Made by a program: the position numbers and the translations under genes
Notes under the pieces: model-generated
Databases searched by the model: none
What the model was told of the DNA's origin: nothing
The model's input: the letters and a program-made list of their open reading frames with translations, nothing else
Source of the DNA: Chrysophaeum taylorii
Lineage: Eukaryota; Sar; Pelagophyceae; Pelagomonadales; Pelagomonadaceae
Direction: 5' to 3'
Length of the DNA: 64,000 bases
NCBI GenBank assembly: GCA_029834535.1
Contig: JAQMWT010000059.1
Span: 124,001-188,000 of the forward strand
Shown: in pieces, positions 1-10,901 of the stretch
How positions within the stretch are numbered: position 1 is the first letter of the stretch
Layout of the letters: each line of letters begins with the position of its first letter

Positions 1-304
1 CCTTGACGACGTGCGGTCCGACGGCGCTCGCGACCACGCCCGCTGGAATCTTCGCCGCGTCCTTCTTGCGCCATCCGGGGATGGGCCGCAACTTGGCGAG
101 CTCGGCGGCGGCGCGCTTGAACGCCGACCGCGTCACGGCGCCCGACACGGGTACCGTCAATTTCACGCTCGACGACTCGGGAATCGGCTCGGCGTGCGGT
201 GCGGTCGACGCCCACACCGCAACACCACGCCCGACTTTAGTCTGGCACTGGAACCCGCCCGCGCCGCCCGCTGCCAACAACAAGATGCAACCCCGTCTGA
301 GCAT
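1..304 (-). CDS. Trigger factor-like protein, N-terminal part, cut by window edge
   Basis: The minus-strand reading starts with ATG at 304 and runs open off the left edge. An in-frame TGA lies upstream of the ATG. The first 25 residues hold a hydrophobic stretch (CILLLAAGGAGG) after two arginines, which could be a signal or plastid-targeting start. From about residue 45 the text resembles the ribosome-binding N domain of bacterial trigger factor: a V-x-L-x-V-P-V-S-G strand, then A-F-K-R-A-A-A-E-L-A-K, then P-I-P-G-W-R-K, close to the family signature around GFRxGKxP. In the known family this domain docks on the ribosome exit tunnel and shields nascent chains; in algae and plants such proteins act in the plastid. 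Only about 100 residues are visible, so the chaperone and isomerase parts cannot be judged. Confidence 0.6.
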   Translation of the reverse strand, partial: MLRRGCILLLAAGGAGGFQCQTKVGRGVAVWASTAPHAEPIPESSSVKLTVPVSGAVTRSAFKRAAAELAKLRPIPGWRKKDAAKIPAGVVASAVGPHVVK

Positions 305-540
305 CGCGAGGGCTTTTTCCTGAGTCAACACTCAACTTCAACAACACCACGTATTTAACCCTCATTGCCAACAGTCGATTCCTTGAGAATTCCGCCACGA
401 CCAAAAGTTCCGCCGCAGGCGGATCCTTACCCTTCTAGCGCACGGTTGGCTACCCCGGTAACGGTCCACGGCCTTACACCCATATCGTCCACGGTCCACG
501 GAGGTGATGGCGGAAGTTAGGAGTAGTTAGCAAACGAGGG
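305..540. other. Spacer without recognised gene
   Basis: Short spacer between the trigger factor start and the duplicated 3' end of the next minus-strand gene. It contains two imperfect copies of a GGTCCACGG word near 460-500. I see no coding frame with family resemblance. Confidence 0.4.
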
Positions 541-1000
541 AGAGCCGCGGCTGAGGAGAGACACCTTTAGGCGGAAGAGGTCCTCTGCCTTTTAGCTGCG
601 CGGTCGTTCTCGGATCTGGAGGCCGTGCGAAAGTCGGCGAAGGTTGTTTGGGTTGGGGAGGCCGTGCGAAAGTCGGCGAAAGTTTGGGGAGTGGCCAGAA
701 TGCGCAAGTTGCGAGGAGGGTCCTTGAATTTGTAGAGCTGGTCGAGACGGGCCGAGATCCAGTTCGTCCCGAACTCAGGGGCAAAGGAGGAGGGAGAACC
801 GCGGCTGAGCAGAGACACTTTTTTAGGAAGTGGTCCTCTGCCTTTTGGCTGCGCGGGCGTTCTCCGACCGGGAGGCCGCGCGAAAGTCGGCGAAGTTATG
901 GGGAGTGGCCACAATGCGCGAGTTGTGAGAAGGGTCCTTGAGTTTGTAGAGCTGGTCGAGCCGGTCCGAGATCCAGTTCATCCCGAACTCCTTGTCGAGG
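541..1000. repeat. Tandem duplication of the 3' end of an unknown gene
   Basis: Two related copies lie next to each other at about 541-782 and 792-999. Both encode, on the minus strand, variants of NWISxRLDQLYK followed by ADFR, SEN and AAKRQR. The copy at 792-999 forms the end of the frame that extends to 2001; the other copy lies just downstream. The left copy contains an additional small internal repeat around a shared GTGCGAAAGTCGGCGAA word. The duplicates have diverged at many positions, so the event is not recent. Confidence 0.7.
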
Positions 1001-2377
1001 TTCTTGGAAAGGAGAGTATAGGGTAGTTTGAAGCCGGAGTTGGGGTGGTGTTTGCGGTAGGCGCAGAGGGCGTCTCGGAGGCGCTCGACAATGAGTCGAC
1101 CGAGGAAAGCGACTTGAGCGCGTTGTGCTCCGCGCTCCACCGTCGAGTCCACGAAGCTCAAGGTCTCGTCATCCGTCGCCATCTTGTCGAACCAATCGAC
1201 AACCAAAGCTGCACGCCTCTCGTCCCTGGGCGAGACGTTCAGGGGATGGGCGTTCTTTCGGCGCTTGACATCGAGGTAGTAGTCGATAGCGACGATGCCT
1301 TTCAACGTCTCCACCGGCTTCGGAGCTCGAGCTTCGGCGCGGCAAGGCGGGAGGATGCGCGCAGTCGCGGGCGCGGGCGCAGTAGCGGGCGCAGTCGCAG
1401 CTGGCACCAGGGGTTGCAACACCATTGCGGAAGTAATCGGCACTGATGCACAAGACGGAGAGGAAGACACGGGTGGCCTTGCCGTCGCCGGAGCGGAAGC
1501 CTCAGCCGCAGCCGAGGTCATAGCTGGTCCCGGGGTTTCTCCCTGCATCGAGGACGAAATTGGCCCCAACGCAGGAGACGGAGACGTCGCAGGAAGCACC
1601 GGCGGTGGTGACGGAGCCTCAGGTACTTGCCACATACTCACAACGGGCGGCAGAGGGTCGAGCTCCTCTTCTGCAGTGAAGGGAGCAGACGACGGGGTGG
1701 CGACTGGAGGCGACGGGGTGGCTGGGGCGGTGGCTGGGGCGGCGATGATGCCGAGGCTGGGTCGCACGAGGGCTAGTAGCTGGTGAAACTCCGACCGGAG
1801 TCCGCGCACCTCCGCCCGAAGCTCCACCAGTTTCGCTTTGAACGCAGGAGGCGGCGCGTTGGCCGGGATCCACCGCCCAGTCAGTTGGAGGTTGTCGTAC
1901 TTAAAGCGAGCTTGGGGCGCCCGGCTCCAGGCGACGGGGACCTCGTGAGCATTTGCCACTCCGCCAAAGAAGGTAGCGTCGTAATGGCCCCGCGTCTTCA
2001 TGATGACCGACGATGCCTGCCCCGCCCGCTCGCGCTGCTCCTACCAGAGGACAAGAGTCGTGAAGATGGTCTCGGTCATCGGCCAGAGCGACCCAGTCGG
2101 CAGGAATTCGGCCGGACTCGAGCTGTCGAGTTGGAGCAGGTCTATGACCATGCGGCGGAGCCTTGCCCCTGTTCACGGGCCCCTCGGACTTGTACATGTT
2201 GACCAGATAGTGGGCGAGCTCCTGGTACAGCTCTCTACTGCAGGCCGTCGCCTCGTCCAACGAATCCCAAGACGGCATCCCTTTTCCCGCTAGAAACGCG
2301 TCCGCGATTCGCTTCGTGTTGTTTTGTTTGGCGACCGTGCCGTCCGAACCGCCAGCAGAGCCGATGGCGCCGGACAT
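823..2377 (-). pseudogene. Unknown protein gene, reading frame interrupted
   Basis: I do not recognise this family. The protein-like text begins with MSGAIGSAGG at 2377 on the minus strand. It continues through a helical stretch (ELYQELAHYLVNMYKSEG) and a segment containing MVIDLLQLDSS and PTETIFTTLVLW, then GHYDATFFGG, then a long Ala/Pro/Thr-rich linker, and ends with a conserved-looking tail (NWISDRLDQLYKLKD). These parts do not lie in one frame. One junction looks like a plausible 3' splice site (TCCTCTGGTAG), another looks like a frame break. The gene is therefore either spliced in a way I cannot resolve or decayed. The 3' end is duplicated immediately downstream. No catalytic motif, signal peptide or membrane segment is visible. 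Confidence 0.4.
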
Positions 2378-2442
2378 CTTCGTGTAGAGTCCCCCCCCAC
2401 TTCCTTGTTGGAGGAACCCCTCTCGTTTATAGTCATTCTAAC

Positions 2443-3029
2443 GGTGGTTGAAGCTGCATTCTGACTGTCTTGATGGAAGAAGTACTGAACTAAGAAATGG
2501 GCGAGGTCGAAAAGGACGCTGGACGGCGGCAGGATGGCGCTGGCGGCGGTCAACGCTGCAGGCGGTGGTCATGGCGGGCGAATTTATTGTCGTCGAGAGG
2601 GCCGTGCCGAAGCAGGCGTACGTGCTGAGCATCCTCGAAGCCCGCACGTTCGACTCTCTTCGGAAGGAGGACCAGCGGAACTTGCGCGACCTGCATTGTG
2701 GGACTTTCGTGCGAGCGCAGTGGTGCACGATCGTCGACGATACCGACGGCGTCGTCAAGTCATCCGACGTCGCCGCGCGGCCCGTGAATTTGAACGGCGT
2801 GCCTGAGCTCGTTGTCCGCAAGGGTGAAATTAGCTGGTACCGAGTCGACTGCATCGACGACGTGGCGGTACGGCAAGGCGTCGATTCGTTCAGTCGAATT
2901 GCGCGCACGAGGACGGCGAAGCGCCTGCGCCGGCGCGGCCGCCGCCCGAGCGTCGGAGGCAGGCGCTTGATGCCTGTATGCTCGGTCCATGCATGTGTAT
3001 GCGTGGCTTTAGTTGCAGCTTCAACCACC
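2443..3029. repeat. 587-bp interval bounded by a 16-bp perfect inverted repeat
   Basis: GGTGGTTGAAGCTGCA at 2443-2458 recurs exactly as its reverse complement at 3014-3029. The interval contains most of a plus-strand open frame. Flanking bases do not show an obvious target-site duplication, so this may be the footprint of a small DNA element or a chance or recombinational inverted repeat. Confidence 0.5.
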
Positions 3030-3098
3030 AGTTTTCTTCATGACCGTTTGAAAAGCGGCTCTATTCCGTTGTGCCTTCATTCTTGGCAACAACCGTGA
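2571..3098 (+). CDS. Unknown protein, possible small gene
   Basis: Plus-strand frame beginning with MAGEFIVVERAVPKQAYV. The frame is open further upstream, but ATG at 2571 is the first methionine before the protein-like part. About the first 125 residues look like a folded domain with alternating hydrophobic and charged residues (RKEDQRNLRDLHCGTFVRAQW, ISWYRVDCIDDVAVRQG). The tail turns into Arg-rich low complexity and then a hydrophobic stretch that may not be coding. The C-terminal end crosses the right arm of the inverted repeat. I cannot assign a family, and it could be part of a decayed element. Confidence 0.3.
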   Translation: MAGEFIVVERAVPKQAYVLSILEARTFDSLRKEDQRNLRDLHCGTFVRAQWCTIVDDTDGVVKSSDVAARPVNLNGVPELVVRKGEISWYRVDCIDDVAVRQGVDSFSRIARTRTAKRLRRRGRRPSVGGRRLMPVCSVHACVCVALVAASTTSFLHDRLKSGSIPLCLHSWQQP

Positions 3099-3409
3099 CC
3101 ACGAGTCAGCGCGACCCCGCGCCGCGCACATCCTTCCTGGTGGTCACGTCGTCGTTCTTAGTCCCAAACACGTCGGCACGCACACCGATCTTCGGGCGCC
3201 TGCTCTCGAGTCAACACGCCGGTCGCTGCCTGGCGTCGCTGCTGAGACTGCTAGCAGGCGGTAGGTAGGTGGATTCCCCCGAGCGATTTTAAAAGCCCTC
3301 CGCTTCTCAAGGTTATTTTTTTAAGGGGATTGAGTGTTAGTCTCCACGTCGCCCTGGGGCGGCATTACCTGTGCATAGGGCGTCGAAATCGAAGCTAGCT
3401 GTGGCCTTA

Positions 3410-3800
3410 TCAGGCTGAAGGGGATTTCGAGATGAAAGTTGTTTCCCCCCGACTGTTTTTTTTGGCATCTGGTGCCCTCGCTGCGGCGGCGGCGGCGGTG
3501 GCAGCAGCCTCGAAGTCCGTCAGAAGAATCGCGATCTTGTCGCGCATGTGGTCCAGATCCTTCACCGTTGGGATAACCTCGTCGTCGTCTAGCCTGGTTT
3601 CCTCCTTGGCGGGGGCTGTGATATCGATGGCGTCGAGGGGATCGGCGACGTTGGCCTCCTAGGAAGGCGTTACATTTTTTGTCAAAGGCGTCGTAACTTG
3701 GAAAAGCATACAAGCAAAGCACCTTGTTGGCTTGCGCCTCCAAGAAGTTAGTGACGTTCAGGGTGAGGGCGCCGAGCGCTTGCGATGCGGTGTTATCCAT
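3410..3800 (-). CDS. Small unknown protein, two exons
   Basis: Proposed exons on the minus strand are 3800-3723 and 3658-3410, giving 108 residues. The 64-nt intron has GTGCTTTGC at its 5' end and TTCCTAG at its 3' end and joins the frames in phase 0. The protein begins MDNTASQALGALTLNVTNFLEAQANK, then has an acidic segment (RLDDDEVIPTVKDLDHMRDKI), an Ala run and a basic tail. The pattern suggests a short helical, coiled-coil-like subunit of a complex, but no family is recognised. It is divergent from the prolyl hydroxylase gene, with 86 bp between the two start codons. A frame without the splice would be interrupted. Confidence 0.45.
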
Positions 3801-3886
3801 CGCGACGGTCACTGGCCGCGCGAAGTTGTATGAAGCATGGTTGAGTTGAGGTTCGATGTGAAACGGTTGCACTTCAACAACCAAAG

Positions 3887-5779
3887 ATGGTGACCAGCCG
3901 GGTGGTCGCAAGCTGCGCAGTTTTGGCGGCGCTCGGGACGAGCGAGGTGATGACCAAGTTTAGTTTGCGTAATCTGTCCGGCGGATCGATCGGGGTGTGG
4001 TGGATCGAGCCCGCGCCACGCGGCAAGAAGCGGCGCATGGTTCCGCAGACGGCAGTGTCAATCCGGAACTCGTCGTCCCTCGAGGTGAACTCGTACCGAG
4101 GGCACGAGTTCGCGATCCGGCGGCTCGGGTGGAAGGAGAAGATTACCGAGCAGGAGTACGAGCCGTCGGGGGACGAGGCGACCCTGGTAATCGGCGCGAC
4201 GAACGACATCGTCATCGTCGACGAGAGTCTCGGCCTCGCGCGACACGACGCCGCGCGGGCCGTGCGGCGGGCGCTCGAAGACACGCTGGCCTCGCCGCTC
4301 GCATCTGTCGCCGACGTCCGCGAGGCCATGACGGCCGTCCTCGAGCGCTGGGCGCGCACGTGGCTCGCCGAAGAGGGTATGCGGCGCGACATGGAAAGGG
4401 ACCTGGTCGCGCTCGGCGGGGACGTGCCCAAGCCGCCGATCCCGCCGCCGGAAGGCTGGCCCGAACGGGACCCGGGTTTCGCGCGCCGCGCCGTCGAGAC
4501 GGCTCTGGCGTCGTGCGGTGGTTGGCGCGGTGTTCCGCGCGAGCCGGCCCGGTTCGACGACGACGTCGACGCGCTCTCGAAATTAAATCTCCCCGCCCTC
4601 CGCGGCCTCCTCGAGGCGTGGGATGACCGCAAAGACGTGTGCGCCCCCGGCACCGAGGGCGCACGCGCGTTTGAGCTCGCGGTGAGAGGAGACGCGCACG
4701 CCACGTGCGCGCGGTGGGCGCGCGTCGGCGAATGTGCTGTCAACCCCCGCTACATGCTCGCGGCGTGCGCGCGGTCGTGCGCCCTCTGGAACGCCTATGG
4801 CCGCGCCACGGTCCCAGTCCCTGAGCTCCTCGAGGGCGCTCAGCCGAGAGACGAGTTTTTACACTGCGTCGCTGGTGCCGTCGACCCCGTCGCTTCGAGG
4901 CTCAAGGGCGCCGTGAACGCCGAGCAGAACGCCAAGACGGGCTTCTCCGAGGACCTCCGCAACCGCACGTGCGCGTCCACGAGCCCCAACGCAACCTCCC
5001 GAGGCCCACACCAAACCGAACAACATCCCGACTTTGTCGACGCCGAAGGCCGCGCCGTCCGCGTTTCCCCCTTATTCGCCGGCGCCTTAGCGATGTCGAC
5101 CGCAAACATCTCGTTGCTCGACAAGTTCGCCACCGAGGAGGAGTGCCAGCAGGTCATGGACTCGGCGAGACCCAGACTCCGACCGGCGACGGTCAACAGC
5201 GAGGAGAACCCGGCGGCGGTCTCGATGTCGCGTCGCGCGCGCGCGGCTAACCTCGAGGCCGACCCTGACCACCCCGACCACCCTGTCTCGAAGCTGTGGC
5301 GCCGAGCCTTCGACGTCGCCAACTTCCTGACGGGCTACGACTTGGACCCGCACGGCCAGGAACCCTTTTCGGTCATCTCCTACGACACCCCAAAGGAGGG
5401 TGGCCTCCCGGACGAGTACAGGCCGCACTGCGACGGCTCCTGCGACGGCAGCCCCCACCTCCACGGCGGCCGCGTCGCGACCCTCCTTTTGTACTGTGCG
5501 ACCGCCGACGAGGGCGGCGCGACAACCTTCACCAACGCCCGCACCGTCGCCACGCCCGAACCCCGCGACGCCGTCTTCTTCTCATACCTCAACAAGGATA
5601 CCAACGAGATGGCGACCGAGGTCGTCCAGCATTCCGGCTGCCCGGTCCTCTCGGGCGAAAAGTGGGTTGCTACGCTCTGGTATCGCAAAGGCATCTCCGC
5701 TGCCGACGCCTGGACTTCCTACGACCCGACGGGGGCGCGCCACGCGGAGACCGCCGCCGCCGCCGCCGCCGCCGCTTAG
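3887..5779 (+). CDS. Secreted prolyl 4-hydroxylase with VHL-like and ShK domains
   Basis: This single-exon gene encodes 630 residues. Residues 1-20 form a signal peptide (VVASCAVLAALG). Residues of about 24-85 (SIGVWWIEP, VNSYRGHEFAIRR) resemble the beta domain of VHL. Around 250-300 is a ShK cysteine pattern (CARWARVGEC, NPRYMLAACARSC). The C-terminal third is a 2-oxoglutarate/Fe(II) prolyl 4-hydroxylase domain: iron ligands H514 and D516 (PHCDGS) and H582, with K592 in GEKWVATLWYR as the 2-oxoglutarate lysine. Such enzymes hydroxylate prolines of secreted or cell-wall proteins in the ER/Golgi. The core is flanked by clusters ending in SAADAWTSYDPTG and a final poly-Ala tail. All three metal ligands are present, so it should be active. 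The VHL-like call is the least certain part. Confidence 0.85.
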   Translation: MVTSRVVASCAVLAALGTSEVMTKFSLRNLSGGSIGVWWIEPAPRGKKRRMVPQTAVSIRNSSSLEVNSYRGHEFAIRRLGWKEKITEQEYEPSGDEATLVIGATNDIVIVDESLGLARHDAARAVRRALEDTLASPLASVADVREAMTAVLERWARTWLAEEGMRRDMERDLVALGGDVPKPPIPPPEGWPERDPGFARRAVETALASCGGWRGVPREPARFDDDVDALSKLNLPALRGLLEAWDDRKDVCAPGTEGARAFELAVRGDAHATCARWARVGECAVNPRYMLAACARSCALWNAYGRATVPVPELLEGAQPRDEFLHCVAGAVDPVASRLKGAVNAEQNAKTGFSEDLRNRTCASTSPNATSRGPHQTEQHPDFVDAEGRAVRVSPLFAGALAMSTANISLLDKFATEEECQQVMDSARPRLRPATVNSEENPAAVSMSRRARAANLEADPDHPDHPVSKLWRRAFDVANFLTGYDLDPHGQEPFSVISYDTPKEGGLPDEYRPHCDGSCDGSPHLHGGRVATLLLYCATADEGGATTFTNARTVATPEPRDAVFFSYLNKDTNEMATEVVQHSGCPVLSGEKWVATLWYRKGISAADAWTSYDPTGARHAETAAAAAAAA

Positions 5780-6222
5780 CAAAAGGCGGGCACCTTCTAT
5801 TACACGGACCTATCCTTTCTATTCTCCCGAAAAAAGGAAGGAAGGGAGCTTTTGCTTAAGAGTTCGGGAGGGGGGGGGGGGGAGTTACCTCATCTATCCA
5901 ATGACTCTAGGCGCAGCGGGCTGGGCCCCTCCACTCTTCGCCAGCCTCGCGGCTCGGCGATGGCTCCGACCAGGCACCTCTCACGTCTCCGTACAACCAC
6001 ACGTTCCCTCCCCACCCCTTCTACTAAGGAGTCAACCACACTAAACCTCCTTTGACTTTGGGATCCCCCCCCTATAATAATTAATTATTGGGGTCGAAAG
6101 TTCAACTTCGATAGGGCGTTTCTGCGTCAGAGGGACACAAAATCGACGATTGTGGCTATTAGGGGGCCGCGCGCTCGTCAGATACATAGGGCCTCGTCGC
6201 TGCTGGTGCGCGCGCTCGCGGC
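5780..6222. other. Intergenic: 3' end of hydroxylase gene and flippase promoter
   Basis: Non-coding spacer. It contains a run of about twelve G at 5871-5882 and an AT-rich patch (CCTATAATAATTAATTATTGG) about 150 bp before the next start codon. No further gene is seen. Confidence 0.5.
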
Positions 6223-9200
6223 ATGGCGGGTCTGTTTCGCAAGCGCATCGACCCCGAGGCTTTGCCCGAGGAGGAGGCGTTCTGGGCGCGGCGGCAGCTC
6301 GCGGGCGAGGCGCAACGGAAGCTGGCCTGGGCGAGCGAGTCCGGGGAGACGCGCGTCATACATGTCGGCGGAGCGCAGGCCTGGCGGTTCTGCTCGAACT
6401 TCGTGCGGAGCTCAAAGTACACGATGGCGACGTTCGTGCCGCTGTTTCTGTACCAGGCCTTTAACCCGACGCTCCACGCCGCCAACACGTTCTTTTTGGT
6501 CATCTGCGCGATGCAGTGCGTGCCGTACATCACGTACACGGCTGTCGTGACGCTCAACGGCGTCGAGGTCGGGACGCCGACGACGCTGCTGCCGTTAAGC
6601 TTGGTTGTCTTCGTGGACGCGGTCTTCCAGGCGATGGAGGACATCTCCCGGCACCGCGCGGACAAGGAAGCGAACAACAGCGAGACGCGCGTCGTCGACT
6701 GGGCGACGGGCAAGGTGCGTCGCGTCGCGTGGCGCAACGTTCGCGTCGGCGACGTCGTCGTGTGCAAGAATCGCGAGGTCGTCCCGGCGGATTTGGTCGT
6801 TTTGACGGTGTCCGCGAACCCGGACGAGGACGCAACGAGCGGCGACGGCGTGTGCTACGTCGAGACCAAGTCGCTCGACGGCGAGACGAATTTGAAGCAG
6901 CGGCGCGCTATCAAGGCGGCGCGGGCGAGAGTCGTTGCCCTCGACCCGCAGCCGACGCGGTTCGATCTGAGCGGGCTGCGGGGCACGATCGACATGGAAC
7001 AGCCGAACGACTTGATCCAAAAGTTTGAGGGGACGATTCGCTTCGACCGCGTCGGAGACCACGCGGCGGTCCGCGAGCCCGTAGCGCTCGACTCGGTTTA
7101 TCTCCGCGGCTGCACCGTGCGGTCGATCGACTGGATCGCCGGCATCGCCGTCAACACGGGGCCCGACACGAAAATCATGAAGTCGAACAAGGAGCCGCCG
7201 ATCAAGGAGTCCAGCCTCGTCGGGAAAATCAACCGCCTCCTCAAGTACATCATCATCCTGCTCTTAATCGTGTGCACGCTCGGCGCGATGATTTCTGCCA
7301 TCTGGCTCAACTCGAGCGACGGCCGCAACGCGTGGTACTTGGGTTACGAGCGCGTCGATTCGCGGTGGGGTTCCAAGTCGAAGCGGAACAAGCAGGCGCA
7401 CGTCGTCAACGTCGAGGAAGCCTGGTACATCAAGTTCTTTTACTACTTTCTTCTCCTCGCGCAGTTCGTGCCGGTTTCGCTCTACGTGTCCATGTCGATG
7501 ACCAAAAATTTCCAGGCTTTGTTTTTGGAGTGGGACGTCGAGATGTACCACGAGGATTCGGACACGCCCGCCAAGGTCAAGACGATGGCGCTTAACGAGG
7601 AACTCGGCCAGATCTCGCACGTCTTCTCCGACAAGACGGGCACGCTCACGTGCAACGTGATGGACTTTCGGAAATGCTCGATTGCGGGGGTATCGTATGG
7701 AAAGGGCATCACGGCCATCGGCGCGGCGGCGCTCAAGCGTCGGGGCGAACCCGTGCCGGAAGAGGCGCTCGACGCCAACCTAAAAGCCCGAGAGTTCGCG
7801 TCCCCGCACGTCACCTTTTACGACCCGACGCTGCGCGCCGACCTCGAACGCGCGGACCAGCGGCGCGCAAGCATTATTGAGTTCTTCAGGTTGCTGGCGG
7901 TCTGCCACACGGTTCTCGTCGAGCGGGCCGACGATCTCAGCGAAACGCGCGCTTCTTCTTATTCTTCTTCTTCTATGCGTCGGCGGCGGCATTCTTCTTC
8001 GGCGACGACAGAGACCACCACGACGCGGTACTCGGCGAGCTCGCCGGACGACGAGGCTCTCGTGTGCGGCGCCAAGTATTTTGGGCTCACCTTCGAGGAG
8101 CGGTCCTCGGGAACAATGACAATCCGCAACGATCACGCCGACGACGGCCCGGCTAACGAAGTGTACGAGATCATCGAGATGCTCGACTTCAACTCAGACC
8201 GCAAGCGGATGTCTGTCGTCTGCAGGAGAGCCGACGACCCCGACGCCGACATCGTCATCTACTGCAAGGGTGCCGACACCGTCATGGAAAACCGGCTCGC
8301 CCCCGGCCAGGACGATTTGAAGCGACAAACCTTCGATCACATGGTCAGCTTTTCGGCCGAGGGACTCCGGACGCTCGTGTGCGCGCGCGCGACCCTCGAC
8401 CGCCAACTATTCGAAAGGTGGTTGTACGACTACCGGTCCGCATCGGCAGACCTCGACGAGATTCGCAAGCGTCAGAACCACCAACCCAACCGCGTCGACG
8501 ACCTCATGGACGACGCCGAGCGCGCTTTCGGGGCCGGGCTTACCCTCCTCGGCTCGACGGCGATCGAGGATCGGCTGCAGGACGGCGTCCCCGAGACGGT
8601 CCACAAGCTTCTAGATGCCGGCGTCAAGGTCTGGGTCCTCACCGGCGACAAGCAAGAGACGGCCATCAACATCGGAGTCGCGTGTCAGCTCATCGAGCCC
8701 CCCGACGTGATGGAGCAGATCGTCGTCAACGCCCAGCTCTTCGCCAGCGTCTCGGACAAGGCCGCCGCCAAGGCTCGCGCGGAGGCCTTGTCTTCGGGCG
8801 CGGCCGACGACGACCTCGCGCTCCTCCGCGTCGAGGACCGCGCGAGAACGCGAGCCGCCTCGCTCGCCCTCGCGTCCCTCTTCGAACGCGAGGCGCTGCG
8901 CCTCGCTCGCCAAGTTCACGACTACCGCGACGGCGACGCACCACCACCAAAGCCGCGAGCGCTGGTGATCGACGGCGAGAGCCTCCTCGTTGCTCTCGAC
9001 GACGAACCACTACCCGGAGAAGAAGAATATTCGTCGCGAAAAGAAGAGGACGAGGACGAGGACGACGAGAGTATCCGGTCCTCGACGGCAGCCCTCGAGG
9101 CCGGAGGGAGCGAGCTCGAACGGAGGCCCAAGCAACAACACCAACAACAACAACAGCAACACGAAGAAGAACCGGACGACGGCAACGATTTGCGCGCGAC

Positions 9201-10901
9201 AGCGGAATCCTCGTCGTCGGCGCCCAGCAACAACAAAGTCCGGTGCAGGTTCGCTCTACTCCAACTCGCCAAGCACTGCAAGGCGGTCGTTGGATGTCGC
9301 GTGTCGCCCATCCAAAAGCGTCTCATGGTCGAGCTCGTGCGCTTCGGCGGGGCCGCGACGGCCGCCCGGGCGGCGGAAGACCATTCGCTGCGCCGCACGA
9401 GGACGCTCGCGATCGGCGACGGCGCGAACGACGTGCCGATGATCCAGGGCGCGCACGTCGGCGTCGGCATTTCCGGTCAGGAAGGCATGCAAGCCGTCAA
9501 CAATTCGGACTATGCGATCGCGCAGTTCCGATTTCTCCAGCGGCTCATGCTCGTCCACGGGCGCTGGAACTACCGCCGCACCTCCAAGCTCGTGTGCCAC
9601 GTCTTCTACAAGAACGTGCTACAGGCCATGCTCACGTTTTGGTACGCGACGCAAACCCAGATGTCGGGCACCAAGTTCATGGTCGAGTACGCGGCCTCGA
9701 CGGTCTACGCCGTCTTCTACACGTCTATCCCCGTCATCCTGGTCGGCGTGCTCGACCAGGACGTCTCGGCCGAAACGGCGCTCGCGCACCCCGAACTCTA
9801 TCGGCCGGGTCCCGTCGATACTTACTTCAACCGGAAGATTTTCGCCGCTTGGATCGCCGAGGCCATGGTCGAATCTTTCGTCGCGGTCTACGTCCCGCTG
9901 CTGGCCCTCAATCCGTCGCTCGTAACGGGCAATGCCGACGGAAACGAAGTCTCCTTGTGGGACCTGGGCGCGGCGTCGTTCACGATCATCGTCATCATCG
10001 CCAACACCAAGCTCGTGCTCAACCAATACCGTTTCACCTGGCTCGACGGCTTGTTCTACTTTCTCTCGATCGGCTCCTGGTTCGTCATCGGCACGATTTA
10101 CGGCGTCATCACGCCGGGCGGCCTTAGCGGAGGCTACCCAGAGTGGGAGTGGTATTGGACCTTTCCTCGCTTGCTCGGCGACCAGCAATTTTGGCTCGCC
10201 GTCATCCTCTCCGTGCTCGTCGTCTTCGTCAGAGACTTCGCGTGGAAGGGTTTCGTGCACCTCGCTCGACCACAGCTCTATCACGTGTACGCCGAGCGCC
10301 AGTGCCTCTTTAAGGACGAGGAGGCCATGCCGCGCTCGACGACGTCGACGCCGATACGCTCGAGCGATGCGTCCATCGTTGGCGGCGCCGTCGACGGCAC
10401 GCTCGATCCATCTCTGTGCGAATATTCACCCCTTGATTGATTTTCGAGTTATTTTTGACTCCTACTGCCGTGTTTGTACGCAGGCGCGACGTCCAGCATC
10501 CGTCGAAGCTCGTGCTGACTGCAATCGACCTCGCGTTCGAGCCAAAAGACTCGGGCGACGGCGACGACAAAGCGTCGGAAGGCGCCGCCGCGAGGCTGGA
10601 TTCGAGGCGCTTACGCCAAACCTCCTACGACGAAAGCCGACCGTCCCTTGAACACGGCGAACGCCTTGAACACGAGTACGGTTTCGCCTACTCGACGGAT
10701 TCAAGGACGCACGCTGCCGAAATCATGCACGCCAAGTCGACCAAAGCCTTCCTTCAGTGCGCCTCGTCAACAAAAGCAGCTTGGGTGACTTTTTTTTTTC
10801 TGAGTAGGTGTGGCCCAGTCGTTGATGCAGACGCGTATAGACGGTCGGAAATGCGCACGCACCACGGCGCTAGCGAGCGCGCGAGCGGCTCGTCCCAATG
10901 A
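6223..10901 (+). CDS. P4-type ATPase, phospholipid flippase
   Basis: Exons 6223-10415 and 10484-10901 give 1,536 residues. The 68-nt intron runs from GTGCGAATA to GTACGCAG and joins in phase 2; without it the protein would stop early, and the second exon supplies the family-typical YGFAYSTD tail. P4-ATPases move aminophospholipids from the outer to the cytosolic leaflet of Golgi, endosomal or plasma membranes. Seen here: DGETNL at 219 (actuator loop), DKTGT with phospho-acceptor D470, LTGDKQETA, GDGAND at 1065 and a C-terminal set of membrane segments after it. The first membrane pair is around 80-130. A Ser-rich insert (about 580) and a Gln/Glu-rich, acidic insert (about 935-1000) lie in the nucleotide-binding region and are probably disordered. 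A partner CDC50 subunit is not in this window. The exact 3' end of the second exon is uncertain. Confidence 0.93.

Noticed and set aside
3-358. Two plus-strand frames at the left edge
   Set aside because: The minus-strand reading has a trigger-factor-like N domain after a start codon; the plus frames have only low-complexity text.
8379-10127. Plus-strand frame of 582 codons inside the flippase gene
   Set aside because: Arg/Pro-rich shadow frame, while the overlapping frame carries the P-type ATPase motifs.
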